Both the position numbers and the translations under genes were made by a program. A stretch of DNA of 64,000 nucleotides, from positions 62,001 to 126,000 of the forward strand of contig CAUEFI010000004.1 in NCBI GenBank assembly GCA_958477305.1, written 5' to 3'. The notes beneath the pieces were generated by a model. The model had not been told where the DNA came from, ran no database searches, and saw nothing but the letters and a program-made list of their open reading frames with translations. The stretch comes from HGM12998 sp900756495. GTDB taxonomy: Bacteria; Bacillota; Clostridia; Oscillospirales; Oscillospiraceae. Shown piece after piece: positions 49,435-59,804 of this stretch. Numbering within the stretch: the first letter of the stretch is position 1; each line of letters starts with the position of its first letter.

Positions 49435-50112
49435 TTATTTATTGCAACAGGTTTTACATGGGCGCAAGCCCTGGTATTCCGCCAGCGCCACCGTGGTGCG
49501 GCGGGAATACCGTTTCCGCAGGCCGCGGCAGTTCGGATCCGAGTGGTACACACGGCACCCGTCAGCGTACCACACAACATCGGAGCGGGACGCATAAAAG
49601 GCGTCTGGAGAATACCCACGGGCAAGGGCCAGCTTGTAAATGTGTTTGCAGGGCAGCCCGCGCCGCTGGAAATCTTCACAAGTGCAGGTGTCCAACGTGG
49701 TTTCATAGCTTTCCCCGCGGGTTCCGAGGATTTCAGCGGATCCGGCGGCGGGGTCATAGCTGCGGATCGTGATATTTTGGAACATGGCCCGGTCAAAGCG
49801 AAGATCCTGACCGTCGGCGCCGTGGATCGACACGTCCCAGGAGCCAAAACTGGGGCCGTCAAGATCGTGGGCAACGGCGGCGGGCGCGGGAGCAGCCGGA
49901 ACAGGTTCCGCGGCGGCGGTTTCGCGTGGTGCTGCAACAGGTGCCTGCGCGGGCGTCTGCGGTGCCCTCCTGCGCTTCAAGAGCGCAACAGCGAGTAAGA
50001 CGGCGGCCACAATCAAAGCCCCGCCAAAGGCGCTATAATCGCCGCCAATGAGGCAGGCCGACGCCATGACACAGACGACGCCGCAAGCAATAAACAAACC
50101 TTTTCCTTTCAT
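49435..50112 (-). CDS. SWIM zinc-finger membrane protein (second read)
   Basis: Same gene as 6384-7061. Confidence 0.75.
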   Translation of the reverse strand: MKGKGLFIACGVVCVMASACLIGGDYSAFGGALIVAAVLLAVALLKRRRAPQTPAQAPVAAPRETAAAEPVPAAPAPAAVAHDLDGPSFGSWDVSIHGADGQDLRFDRAMFQNITIRSYDPAAGSAEILGTRGESYETTLDTCTCEDFQRRGLPCKHIYKLALARGYSPDAFYASRSDVVWYADGCRVYHSDPNCRGLRKRYSRRTTVALAEYQGLRPCKTCCNK

Positions 50113-50150
50113 GCCGGATCCCCTTTCTGTGGGAGCATTACGCGGTGAAA

Positions 50151-50221
50151 TGCTGATTATTACCACATTATGCTGACTATTACCACACCGCAATTATAAG
50201 TGACAAACGGAAACAAGTCAA
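50151..50221 (-). promoter_or_regulatory. SWIM promoter and operators (second read)
   Basis: Same elements as 7100-7170: direct repeats at 50151 and 50171, -10 at 50193-50198, -35 at 50216-50221. Confidence 0.75.
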
Positions 50222-50235
50222 GGAGGCGCAACCGC

Positions 50236-50715
50236 GTGACACAAGAGTTTTTGCAGGACGCCATTGTGGAGGACCTGAAACAGCTTTTTTCCCACTATAC
50301 CCTGACCAATTCCCTGGGCGTCGAGCGGGCGGTGAAAATCGTCCCGCAGGGCCTCCCCATTCGTGAGGGTGACGACGAAGAAACCGACGCGGAAGCGCCG
50401 CCGGAGCCTTATGTGGCCGTGAAACTTTCGGACGGAGAGGTGACGGCGCAGGACGCACGGCAGACCGTAAACGTGGTCATGGTCATTTGCGTGTGCGACC
50501 CGGACCCGAACCGCCAGGGCTACCGCGACGCCCTCCATATCGTCAACGAGATCGTGAGGCATTACGAACGTGACGGGATCGTGGCAAACCGCTATGAAGC
50601 ACAGCACCCGATCCGGTGGGCAACCCAGGAGGAGGACACACACCCGTATTATTTAGCCGCCGTGGGGCTGCCGTTCTACGCGCCGGCGATTTTCAAGGAG
50701 GTGCCAGAAACATAA
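50236..50715 (+). CDS. Putative tail completion protein (second read)
   Basis: Same gene as 7185-7664. Confidence 0.5.
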   Translation: MTQEFLQDAIVEDLKQLFSHYTLTNSLGVERAVKIVPQGLPIREGDDEETDAEAPPEPYVAVKLSDGEVTAQDARQTVNVVMVICVCDPDPNRQGYRDALHIVNEIVRHYERDGIVANRYEAQHPIRWATQEEDTHPYYLAAVGLPFYAPAIFKEVPET

Positions 50716-50966
50716 TGGCGAAACCCAAAAAGGCCGAACAGGCCACCACCGTGGTTTACTGCGGCCCGTCCATTCCGGGCGTGGCGAAGCAGTACACCGC
50801 ATACACCAACGGGATCCCCACCGCGCTGGCGGAGGCTATCGTGAAGCAGCCAGCCATGGAGGGCCTGGTGGTGCCCCTGGAGCAGTTACCGGAGGCCATG
50901 AAGAACCTGCGGAGCGGCACGGGGCATATTTCCCGCCTGTATCGTCTGGTACAGGTCAAACACTAA
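50715..50966 (+). CDS. Small pre-sheath protein (second read)
   Basis: Same gene as 7664-7915. Confidence 0.65.
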   Translation: MAKPKKAEQATTVVYCGPSIPGVAKQYTAYTNGIPTALAEAIVKQPAMEGLVVPLEQLPEAMKNLRSGTGHISRLYRLVQVKH

Positions 50967-50983
50967 ACAGGAGGTAGAACATC

Positions 50984-52444
50984 ATGGCATACAAACACGG
51001 TGTATATAACACCGAGCAGGCCACCAGCCTGACCGTACCCATTCAGGGCAACGCTGGCCTGCAGGTCATTTTCGGCACGGCACCCATTCACCTGGCGAAA
51101 GACCCCGCGGCGGCGGTCAACACCCCCAAGCTGGTTTACAGCTACAAGGAGGCTGTGGAGGCCGTCGGCTATTCGGACGATTTCGAGAACTTCACCCTTT
51201 GCCAGAGCATTAGCGCCTGTTTCCAGGTTTTCAACGTTGCGCCCATTATCCTGGTGAACGTGCTGGATCCCAATAAGGCGGCCCACGTCACGCAGAACCA
51301 GGCGGAAAGCTGCGACGTTGTGGACGGCGTGGTGCTGTATGACAAGAAATATGTGCTGCTGAACACCCTGACCGTGAAGAACGGCAGCGCCACCTTGGTG
51401 GCCGGCAGCGACTACGAGGCGGCACATGAGGACGACGGCAGCGTGGCCATTACGCTGCTTTCCGCGGCGGCCAAGGAGGCCAGCAGTCTGACCGTGAGCA
51501 GCACCAGCCTGAAACCCTCCGGCGTGACCGCTGCCGACATTGTGGGCGGCGTGGACGCCTCCACCGGCAAGGAAACCGGCCTGGAACTGATCCGCCAGAT
51601 TTACCCCACCCTGGGCATGGTGCCCGGCCTGATCCTGGCACCCGGCTGGAGCCACACCCCCACCGTAGCGGCAGCCCTCCAGGCCAAGACCGAGAACATC
51701 AACGGCAATTTTAATTGCAGTTGCCTTTTGGACATTTCCGCGGACAGCGACGGCGCGGTGGTTTACACCAGCGTAAAGGGCGCCAAGGAAGCCCTGGGCG
51801 CCAGTTCCCCCCATGCGGCAGCCCTGTGGCCCATGGTGGCCGTGGGCGAGAAGAAATATTATTTCTCCGCCATGTTTGCCGCCCTGACGGCCTACACGGA
51901 CGCCAACAACGCAGACGTGCCCTACGAAAGCCCGTCCAATAAGGACCTGCGGATCACCGCCACGGTTCTGAAAGACGGCACCACGGTGGCGCTGGATCAG
52001 CAGCAGGCCAACGACGTGCTGAACGCAAACGGCGTCATTACCGCGATCAACGCCAACGGGTTCAAATCCTGGGGCAACAACACCGCGGCCTATCCCTCCA
52101 CCACGGATCCGAAAGATCGCTGGTGGGCCGTGCGCCGTTTCTTTGACTGGGACGGAAATAATTTCATTCAGACTTATTTCCAGAAAGTTGACAAGCCGGG
52201 CAATAAGCGCCTGATCCAGTCTATTGTGGACAGCCAGAACATTATCGGCAACGGCTACGTTGCCCGCGACTACTGCGCCGGTTACCGCGTGGAGTTCCGC
52301 AGCGACGAAAACCCCGTTACCAACCTGCTGGCCGGCCACCTGACCGTACACACCTACCTGGCCCCGTACATTCCCGCGGAATATATCGAAAATATCCGCG
52401 AGTATGACGTGGACGCCCTGGAAAGCGCAATCGGAGGTGAATAA
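50984..52444 (+). CDS. Tail sheath protein (second read)
   Basis: Same gene as 7933-9393. Confidence 0.93.
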   Translation: MAYKHGVYNTEQATSLTVPIQGNAGLQVIFGTAPIHLAKDPAAAVNTPKLVYSYKEAVEAVGYSDDFENFTLCQSISACFQVFNVAPIILVNVLDPNKAAHVTQNQAESCDVVDGVVLYDKKYVLLNTLTVKNGSATLVAGSDYEAAHEDDGSVAITLLSAAAKEASSLTVSSTSLKPSGVTAADIVGGVDASTGKETGLELIRQIYPTLGMVPGLILAPGWSHTPTVAAALQAKTENINGNFNCSCLLDISADSDGAVVYTSVKGAKEALGASSPHAAALWPMVAVGEKKYYFSAMFAALTAYTDANNADVPYESPSNKDLRITATVLKDGTTVALDQQQANDVLNANGVITAINANGFKSWGNNTAAYPSTTDPKDRWWAVRRFFDWDGNNFIQTYFQKVDKPGNKRLIQSIVDSQNIIGNGYVARDYCAGYRVEFRSDENPVTNLLAGHLTVHTYLAPYIPAEYIENIREYDVDALESAIGGE

Positions 52445-52446
52445 AG

Positions 52447-52962
52447 ATGAACACGATCCCCACTAAGATCAACCGTTACAACGTCTACAACAAGGGAAAC
52501 CGCCTGCTGGGTGTCGGTGAGGAAATGACGCTGCCGGACTTTGAGCCGTCCAGCGAAACCGTGACCGGCGCCGGGATCCTGGGTGAGATCGACGACCCCA
52601 CCGTGGGCTATTTCAGCAATCAGGAACTGGAAATCCCGTTCCGTCTGTTGGACAAGGAAACCGCCGACATGATGGACATGACCAAGGCCGTGCAGCTGGA
52701 GATCCGCAGCGCACAGCAGACCACCAACACCGAGGGCGATATTGAGTTCAGACCCATGCGTGTGGTGGTTCGTGGCCGCGGCGGAAAGCTGACCACCGGC
52801 AAGGTCAAGGCAGGCAGTTCCATGGACACTAAGATCACGCTGACCACTCTTTACATTCTCATTGAGGTGGACGGCAAGACCGTGGTGGAACTGGACAAGT
52901 TGAACGAGGTTTACAAGGTCAACGGCGTGGACGTTCTGGCCAAGATCAAGGAGATGTGCTGA
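52447..52962 (+). CDS. Tail tube protein (second read)
   Basis: Same gene as 9396-9911. Confidence 0.93.
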   Translation: MNTIPTKINRYNVYNKGNRLLGVGEEMTLPDFEPSSETVTGAGILGEIDDPTVGYFSNQELEIPFRLLDKETADMMDMTKAVQLEIRSAQQTTNTEGDIEFRPMRVVVRGRGGKLTTGKVKAGSSMDTKITLTTLYILIEVDGKTVVELDKLNEVYKVNGVDVLAKIKEMC

Positions 52963-52963
52963 C

Positions 52964-53496
52964 ATGAGCGACGAAAAGAGAATGGACACCGCCTTGCTGG
53001 CGGAGAACGACGAAAACACCGCGGCGGAGGAAAACGCCCTGGTTATGAAGCTGGACAAGCCTTTCACCTTTGAGGGGCAGACGTACACAGAGGTGGACCT
53101 GTCCGGCCTGGAGGACACCACGGCGGCAGACCTGCAGGCCGTGGGCCGTTTCGTGACGAAGAAGAACCCGGCGGCGAACCCCGCAACCGTGGAAATGACG
53201 CTGGAATACGCCCAGTTCATGGCGGCCCGCGTCGCCCACCTGCCGCTGGAGTTTTTCGAGCGCCTCCCCGCAAAGGAGGCAATCAAGCTGAAAGGCATTG
53301 TCGTGGGTTTTCTTTACGGCGGGGCTGGGGACAACTAACGCCCGCCGTCATAAACAGGGCCTGCGTCGGGTTGTCCATACAACTGCGGACAGGGCTGGAT
53401 TATCTTCTGGCCCTGTCCGTTTCGGACTTGAACGAACTGGCGGACACGGTGACGCAGTACGCGGAGGAGGTGGCAAAACATGGCCGGCAAAAATAA
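52964..53496 (+). CDS. gpE and E+E' chaperone (second read)
   Basis: Same as 9913-10445. Unshifted E stops at 53338; slip heptamer at 53305-53311. Confidence 0.8.
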
Positions 53497-55687
53497 AACG
53501 TATGAGTTAATGCTGAAAATCGGCGGCAAGGTGGACGGTTCCCTGAAAACCGCCTGCAGCACCGCAGACAAGAACCTGGCTGCGCTGGGGAAAACGGCAA
53601 AGACCGCGGGAAAGATCGCTGCCGGTGCCATGGTAGCAGCCGCCACCGCTGTGGCGACCCTGGGAACCGCTGCGGTGAAATCCGCGGCGGAGTATGAGGC
53701 CCAGCTGGCCAACGTTTCCACGCTGCTGACCGGCACGGAGGCAGAGGTGGCCGCACGAACGGCGGAAATCGGGGATCAGGTTCTGGAAATCTCCAACCGC
53801 ACGGGCGTGGCCACGGCTGACCTGACGGACGGAATGTATCAGGTGGTTTCTGCTTTCGGTGACAGCGCAGACGCCGCGGCCATTCTGGAAACCGCGGCAA
53901 AATCCGCGGCGGCGGGAAACGCGACCACGACGGACAGTATCAACCTACTTTCTGCCGTAACCAAGGGTTACGGCGATACCTCCGCGGAGGCGGTGCAGCA
54001 GGCGGCGGATCTGGCATTTGCCACCGTAAGACTGGGCCAGACCTCTTTCCCGGAACTGGCCGCAGGCATGGGCAAGGTCATTCCCCTGGCCAGTACCCTG
54101 GGGCTGGAGCAAGAACAGCTATGGGGCGCCATGGCCACGCTGACCGGCGTTACAGGTTCCACGGCGGAAGTGGTTACGCAGATGAAAGCCACAATGCAGG
54201 CGTTCCTCTCCCCGTCCAAGAATATGCAGGCCGCCCTTAAAAACATGGGCTATGAAAGCGGCCAGGCGCTGCTTGAAAGCAAGGGCCTGCAGGGATCTCT
54301 GGACGCCCTAAAGGACGCTGTGGGAGGCAACGAACTGGCGTTTGCTGGCCTGTTCTCCTCTGTGGAGGCACAAACCGCGGTGCTGGCTATGGCAGGCAAC
54401 CAGGCCGAAAACCTGACCAGCAAGACGGCGGAAATGTACGAAGCCACCGGCGCGGCAAATACCGCCTTTGAGCGGCAGACCAACAACCTGAAATACGACA
54501 TTCAGATGGTTAAAAACCTGGGCGCCAATTTCTTGACGCAGCTGGGCACCAACATTCTGCCGTATGTGCGGGAGTTCGCGGAGGCGGCCCTGCCGGTGGT
54601 TTCGGAGGCGCTGGAGAAGATCGGCAGCTACATGACCGGAACCATCATTCCGGCGGCGGAAACCGCGGTGAAATGGATTTCGGAACACCGTACCCTGATC
54701 CTGGCGCTGGCGGCGGGTATTGCCACCGCTGTGGCGGCCTACAAGGCGTATAAAGTGGCGATCACCGCCTACAACGCAGTTATGGCCGTGTATAAAGTGG
54801 TCACCGCAGCAAGCGCCACGGGCACCTTTACCCTGGCGGGCGCCATGACGGCGCTAAATCTTCCCGTGCTGGCAGTTGTGGCCGCCATCGGCCTGGCTGT
54901 GGCGGCGGGGATCCTGATTTATAAGAACTGGGACAAGATCAAGGCCAAGGCCGCGGAACTGGGCGCGAAGATCTCCGAGGTATGGGGAAACATCAAGACT
55001 GGCGTTTCCGAGGCCGTGGCGAACCTGGTTTCTGCGTTCCAGTCTAATTTCCCCCTGCTGTCCGCTTATTTGAGCGGGTGGTGGGAAAGTGTTTCGGCGG
55101 CCTGGGAAAACGTCAAGGCCATTTTTGCCAATATCATTGACTTTGTGCAGAACGTATTTGCAGGCAACTGGAGCGCCGCCTGGGACAATATCGTGGCCAT
55201 TTTCGGAAACGTGTTTGGCATGATCGTGAACCTGGCGAAAGCCCCCATAAACGGGGTTATTTCCGCAATCAACTGGGTGCTGGAGAAGATCAACAGCATT
55301 TCCGTGACGATCCCGGACTGGGTTCCGGGCGTCGGCGGGAAAACCCTGGGCTTTAACATTCCGACGATCCCCGCCCTGGCTGCCGGTGGTATTGCCACGG
55401 CGCCCACGCTGGCGCAGATCGGTGAGGGCGGAGAGCCGGAGGCGGTGCTGCCGCTGTCCAAGCTGGCGGCCCTCCTGGACGAATGGACGAAGCCGAAGCC
55501 GACACCGGGCGGCGGAACGGGCGGCGGCGGTGAAACCGTCGTTTTCTCCCCGGTATTCAATTTCTACGGCGGGACGCCGAGCCGCGAGGAGGCCGAGGAG
55601 GCCGGGCGGATCAGTTTCGCGGAGTTCAAGAAACTGTATAGGCAGATGAAAGCCGAGGAGAAGCGCAAGCAATTCAGCCCGGCATAA
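53480..55687 (+). CDS. Tape measure protein (second read)
   Basis: Same gene as 10429-12636. Confidence 0.92.
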   Translation: MAGKNKTYELMLKIGGKVDGSLKTACSTADKNLAALGKTAKTAGKIAAGAMVAAATAVATLGTAAVKSAAEYEAQLANVSTLLTGTEAEVAARTAEIGDQVLEISNRTGVATADLTDGMYQVVSAFGDSADAAAILETAAKSAAAGNATTTDSINLLSAVTKGYGDTSAEAVQQAADLAFATVRLGQTSFPELAAGMGKVIPLASTLGLEQEQLWGAMATLTGVTGSTAEVVTQMKATMQAFLSPSKNMQAALKNMGYESGQALLESKGLQGSLDALKDAVGGNELAFAGLFSSVEAQTAVLAMAGNQAENLTSKTAEMYEATGAANTAFERQTNNLKYDIQMVKNLGANFLTQLGTNILPYVREFAEAALPVVSEALEKIGSYMTGTIIPAAETAVKWISEHRTLILALAAGIATAVAAYKAYKVAITAYNAVMAVYKVVTAASATGTFTLAGAMTALNLPVLAVVAAIGLAVAAGILIYKNWDKIKAKAAELGAKISEVWGNIKTGVSEAVANLVSAFQSNFPLLSAYLSGWWESVSAAWENVKAIFANIIDFVQNVFAGNWSAAWDNIVAIFGNVFGMIVNLAKAPINGVISAINWVLEKINSISVTIPDWVPGVGGKTLGFNIPTIPALAAGGIATAPTLAQIGEGGEPEAVLPLSKLAALLDEWTKPKPTPGGGTGGGGETVVFSPVFNFYGGTPSREEAEEAGRISFAEFKKLYRQMKAEEKRKQFSPA

Positions 55688-55702
55688 GAGGAGGACCACA
55701 CC

Positions 55703-55915
55703 ATGGAAAGCACCTACACCACCAAGCAGGGGGACGTATGGGACAAAATCGCCTATGAGGTGTACGGCGACGAAGAATACACCGGCTGGCTGATGGAAAA
55801 CAATTTCCCGCTGCTGGACACGTTCGTGTTTGACGCCGGGGTGGTCCTCCAGACCCCGGCCCCGCCGGAGCAGACCGCGGCCAATGACCTGCCGATCTGG
55901 AGGAGCAAGGTATGA
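55703..55915 (+). CDS. Tail protein X (second read)
   Basis: Same gene as 12652-12864. Confidence 0.9.
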   Translation: MESTYTTKQGDVWDKIAYEVYGDEEYTGWLMENNFPLLDTFVFDAGVVLQTPAPPEQTAANDLPIWRSKV

Positions 55916-56910
55916 ATACACGGCGGGCGTATGTAGACCTGTTTTACAACGGAACCGCAGCCACGGCGGAAATTTCCGGTTTCGTGACGGATATTTCATA
56001 CACGGATCCGGCAAGCGGAGAGGCGGACAGCCTGGACATTACGCTGCAAGACCGGGATCACCGGTGGACGGGGGCGTGGATCCCCGTCGCCGGTGACACC
56101 CTGGCCGCGACAATCCGGGCGCTGAACTGCCAGTATTCCGGGGACAACCGGATCCTGCCGTGCGGTTTCTTTATCGTGGACAGTTTCAGTTTTTCCGGCT
56201 GGCCGGTTTCCGGGAGCATTTCCGCGATCTCCACGCCGCTGGACAGCAGTTTCACCACCACCCAGCGGACAAAGACCTGGGAAAACGTGACCATAAAAGA
56301 GATCGGAACCGAGATCGCAGGCCGCGCCGGGATCGCGCTGGCCTGGGACGTGGAGGGCGACCCGTTCACGATCAAGAGCGTGGAACAATCGGAACAAACC
56401 GACTGTGAATTTTACATGAACCTGTGCAACACCTACGGGCTGGCCATGAAAGTCTACGCCCAAAAGATCGTGGTGTATGACCGGGAGGCATACAAGAAAA
56501 AGGGCGCGGCGGCGGTGCTGTCCCCGTCCAATATGAAATCCTGGTCATGGCAGCAGGATCAGGCAGGCACCTACACCGGCGGAGAGTTCACATACACCAG
56601 CCCGGCCACGGAAAAGGAAATCAAGGTGACCGTGGGCAAGGGCAGCCGGATCCTAAAGCAGAGCGGCAAGGCCGACAGCAAGGCCGACGCGGAACGGAAG
56701 ATCAAGGCGGCGGTGGCCAAGGCAAACCACGGCAAGACAAAACTTTCCGCCACCATTGTGGGAAATGCCTCTCTGGTGGCCTCTCAATGCGTCCAGGTGG
56801 TGGGCCTGGGGAAGCTGTCCGGCAAGTATTACATTGACACCATTACCCACAACGTCAGCGGATCCGGCGGCTACACCATGGACCTGGAAATGTCGCTGGT
56901 GGAGGAATGA
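55912..56910 (+). CDS. Tail protein D (second read)
   Basis: Same gene as 12861-13859. Confidence 0.9.
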   Translation: MNTRRAYVDLFYNGTAATAEISGFVTDISYTDPASGEADSLDITLQDRDHRWTGAWIPVAGDTLAATIRALNCQYSGDNRILPCGFFIVDSFSFSGWPVSGSISAISTPLDSSFTTTQRTKTWENVTIKEIGTEIAGRAGIALAWDVEGDPFTIKSVEQSEQTDCEFYMNLCNTYGLAMKVYAQKIVVYDREAYKKKGAAAVLSPSNMKSWSWQQDQAGTYTGGEFTYTSPATEKEIKVTVGKGSRILKQSGKADSKADAERKIKAAVAKANHGKTKLSATIVGNASLVASQCVQVVGLGKLSGKYYIDTITHNVSGSGGYTMDLEMSLVEE

Positions 56911-56925
56911 CGCGAGGAGGAACGC

Positions 56926-57369
56926 ATGGAAAACAATATCCGGCTGGGTAAGATTTCAGCCATTGATTACGCCGCGGGCACGGTCCGCGTGGTGTACCAC
57001 GAAAAGGACGACGCCGTGACCGCCCCCATTCCCCTGATTTCATCGGAGTATTTCATGCCGGAGGTGGACGACATGGTTATGGTGCTTCACCTTTCCAACG
57101 GCACGGAGGCGGGCGTGGTCCTGGGCCGACCGTGGAGTGAGAAGAACAAGCCCCCGGAGGGTTCCAAAGGGCTTTACCGCAAAGACCTGGCCCGTTCGCC
57201 GGGTGAGGCCATGATCCGCTATAAGGACGGCACCATGACCATCAAGGCCGCCAAGTTGGTGATTGACGGAACCGTGACCGTCAGCGGCGACGTGACCGCC
57301 GGCGGGGTTTCCCTGGACAACCACACCCACACGGACAGCATGGGCGGCGGAACCTCCGGGCCATCGTAA
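56926..57369 (+). CDS. Baseplate spike V (second read)
   Basis: Same gene as 13875-14318. Confidence 0.92.
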   Translation: MENNIRLGKISAIDYAAGTVRVVYHEKDDAVTAPIPLISSEYFMPEVDDMVMVLHLSNGTEAGVVLGRPWSEKNKPPEGSKGLYRKDLARSPGEAMIRYKDGTMTIKAAKLVIDGTVTVSGDVTAGGVSLDNHTHTDSMGGGTSGPS

Positions 57370-57384
57370 GGAGGCGATTTACAC

Positions 57385-57777
57385 ATGATCGGAACGCTGG
57401 GGCGCAAAATCATTTTTGAGGTGAGCGACAACAGGGTTTTGACCTTTGAGAGCATGAGCCGCGAGGTTTCCGGGCGCTGGACCGAACACGAAGTTTTAGG
57501 CGTGAAGCCGAAAGCGGAGTTTTTAGGGCCTGGCCTCCAGACCATAAGCCTGACCATTCACCTGTCCGCTGCCCTGGGCGTGAAGCCGCGGCGGATCCTG
57601 GATATGGTGGAGCGCATGGTGGAAAGAGGCACGGCGGAGTACCTGGTGATCGGCGGCAGACTGGTGGGCCGCCGTCCGTTCCGCGTCACGGGATCGAGTG
57701 AAGCCTGGGACAAGGTTTACAGCCGCGGAGAACTGGCCAAGGCTACCCTGACCATTTCGCTGGAGGAATACGCATGA
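57385..57777 (+). CDS. Tail protein U (second read)
   Basis: Same gene as 14334-14726. Confidence 0.8.
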   Translation: MIGTLGRKIIFEVSDNRVLTFESMSREVSGRWTEHEVLGVKPKAEFLGPGLQTISLTIHLSAALGVKPRRILDMVERMVERGTAEYLVIGGRLVGRRPFRVTGSSEAWDKVYSRGELAKATLTISLEEYA

Positions 57778-58079
57778 ACGAAAACGACCTTTTCAATTTC
57801 CAACTGGAATATACGTTCACGGCGGACTGGCTGGCAGAACTGGATCGGCAGCTGGCCCTCCTGCTGTCCACACGGGAGGGCACCATGCCGTTGGATCGGG
57901 CTTTCGGCCTGAACATGGATTTTGTGGATATGCCGCCAGAGGCCGCAAAGAGCCTTTACACAGCGGAGGTCACCGAAAAGGTGTCCAAATTCATACCGGA
58001 GGTGCGGGTGCAGGAAGTGACCTGGACCGGCGGCAACACCGGAAAACTTTTTCCCAAGGTGGTGATAACAAGTGCCTGA
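57774..58079 (+). CDS. Baseplate wedge W (second read)
   Basis: Same gene as 14723-15028. Confidence 0.88.
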   Translation: MNENDLFNFQLEYTFTADWLAELDRQLALLLSTREGTMPLDRAFGLNMDFVDMPPEAAKSLYTAEVTEKVSKFIPEVRVQEVTWTGGNTGKLFPKVVITSA

Positions 58080-59226
58080 TATTTCCGCAATTCAGAACAC
58101 CCCGGACGTGTCTTTCATCGACAACAAGACCATTGACGACGTGCGCGGGGATATGGTGGCAGACTTTGAGGCGTTCATGCTCCAAGCGACGGGCAGCAAG
58201 GTGTCCCTGGGCCGCGCCTCTGTCCACCGCATGATCCTGTATTCGGCGGCGGCGCAGATTTACCAAGCCATGCAGTACGTTGACCGAGCGGGCAAGCAAA
58301 GCCTTTTGAAATACTCCTATTCGGAGTTCCTGGACAATCTGGCGCTGCTGAAAGGCGTTACCAGAGAACCGGCCAAGGCGGCCACGACCACGATCCGCTT
58401 TACCGCGTCGGCCACCAGGACGCTGGCCACACCGATCCCGGCGGGCACCAGGGTTTCCTCCAGCGGTTCCATTTATTTCAGCACGATGGAGTACGCAGAG
58501 ATCCCGGCGGGCAGCCTGACGGTGGACGTGCTGGCGGAGTGTACCGCAACAGGCAACGCGGGCAACGGACTGGCGCCTGGCGAGGTGTCCACCATCGTGG
58601 ATCCCGTTCCCTACATTACCAGCGCCGTGAACCAGAACACCACGGAGGGCGGCGCAGACGTGGAGAACGACGAAAGCCTGGCGGAGCGGGTTTACCTGGC
58701 CCCTGGCGCCTATTCTACGGCAGGCCCGGAGGACGGATACCTGTACCACGCCAAGAAGTACAACGCCGCCATTGGTGACGTGGTGGCCACCAGCGACCAC
58801 GAAGCGGGCCAGGTGGATATTGTTTTCATCATGGCCGACGGTTCCAAGCCGGGCGCGGCCATGATCTCCGGCCTGCAGGCGTACCTCTCCGGCAAGACGA
58901 TCCGCCCCATGACGGACAAGCTGACCGTGAAAGCCCCGGAGGAGGTCACATACAGCATTAACCTGACGTATTACATCAACCGCAGCGACAGCGCCAGAGC
59001 GGTGGCAATCCAGGCGGCGGTGGCCCAGGCCGTGGAGGAATATAAAACCTGGCAGCGCACCATAGGCCGCGACGTGAACCCGTCGCAACTGGCCGCCATG
59101 GTCATGGAGGCAGGCGCCAAGCGTGTCACCGTGACCGCGCCGACGTTCGCGGCGGTGGCCGCCACCAAGGTGGCAGCATTGACCGGATCGGCCACCGTGA
59201 CGTATGGAGGGCTGGAAGATGATTAA
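58072..59226 (+). CDS. Baseplate wedge J (second read)
   Basis: Same gene as 15021-16175. Confidence 0.92.
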   Translation: MPDISAIQNTPDVSFIDNKTIDDVRGDMVADFEAFMLQATGSKVSLGRASVHRMILYSAAAQIYQAMQYVDRAGKQSLLKYSYSEFLDNLALLKGVTREPAKAATTTIRFTASATRTLATPIPAGTRVSSSGSIYFSTMEYAEIPAGSLTVDVLAECTATGNAGNGLAPGEVSTIVDPVPYITSAVNQNTTEGGADVENDESLAERVYLAPGAYSTAGPEDGYLYHAKKYNAAIGDVVATSDHEAGQVDIVFIMADGSKPGAAMISGLQAYLSGKTIRPMTDKLTVKAPEEVTYSINLTYYINRSDSARAVAIQAAVAQAVEEYKTWQRTIGRDVNPSQLAAMVMEAGAKRVTVTAPTFAAVAATKVAALTGSATVTYGGLEDD

Positions 59227-59788
59227 ACTTTCCGGCAGCCGCTTCACGGACATTATGCCGGAGAACCTGGCAGAGCAGCCGGAGATCCAGGCGCTTGCCT
59301 ACGCCGTGGGCAGGCAGGTGGAGAAGCTGCTGGCCTATGCCGACGGCGCCCGCACCTATGCGGCGATCTATGCTGTGCCGGAAAAGGTGCTGGATCTGCT
59401 GGCCGTGGAACTGCGTACCCCGTCCTATGACGAAAACTTTTCTATTAAGGTCAAGCGAACCCTGATCGCGGAAAGCCTGCTGTTTTACGCACAGATGGGC
59501 ACCCCGGCAGCGGTGAACCGGATCATTGAAACCATTTTCCAGGCCGGTCATATCAGCGAGTGGTGGGAATACGGCGGGAAACCCTATCACTTTAAGGCAT
59601 ACACCACGAACCCGGCCATTACGTCGGACGACGTGGAGGAGTTCAAGCGGGTGCTGGGCACCGTCAAGCGCCTTTCCGCCTGGCTGGACGAAATCGTGTT
59701 GGACCTGTCCACACCTCCGGCGGAGGTATTCGTGGGCCATTGGATCCACACGGGCGACTTTATCACCCTGCAAAGGGCGACTATGTAA
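59219..59788 (+). CDS. Tail protein I (second read)
   Basis: Same gene as 16168-16737. Confidence 0.88.
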   Translation: MIKLSGSRFTDIMPENLAEQPEIQALAYAVGRQVEKLLAYADGARTYAAIYAVPEKVLDLLAVELRTPSYDENFSIKVKRTLIAESLLFYAQMGTPAAVNRIIETIFQAGHISEWWEYGGKPYHFKAYTTNPAITSDDVEEFKRVLGTVKRLSAWLDEIVLDLSTPPAEVFVGHWIHTGDFITLQRATM

Positions 59789-59804
59789 CAGGAGGTTATC
59801 AGCC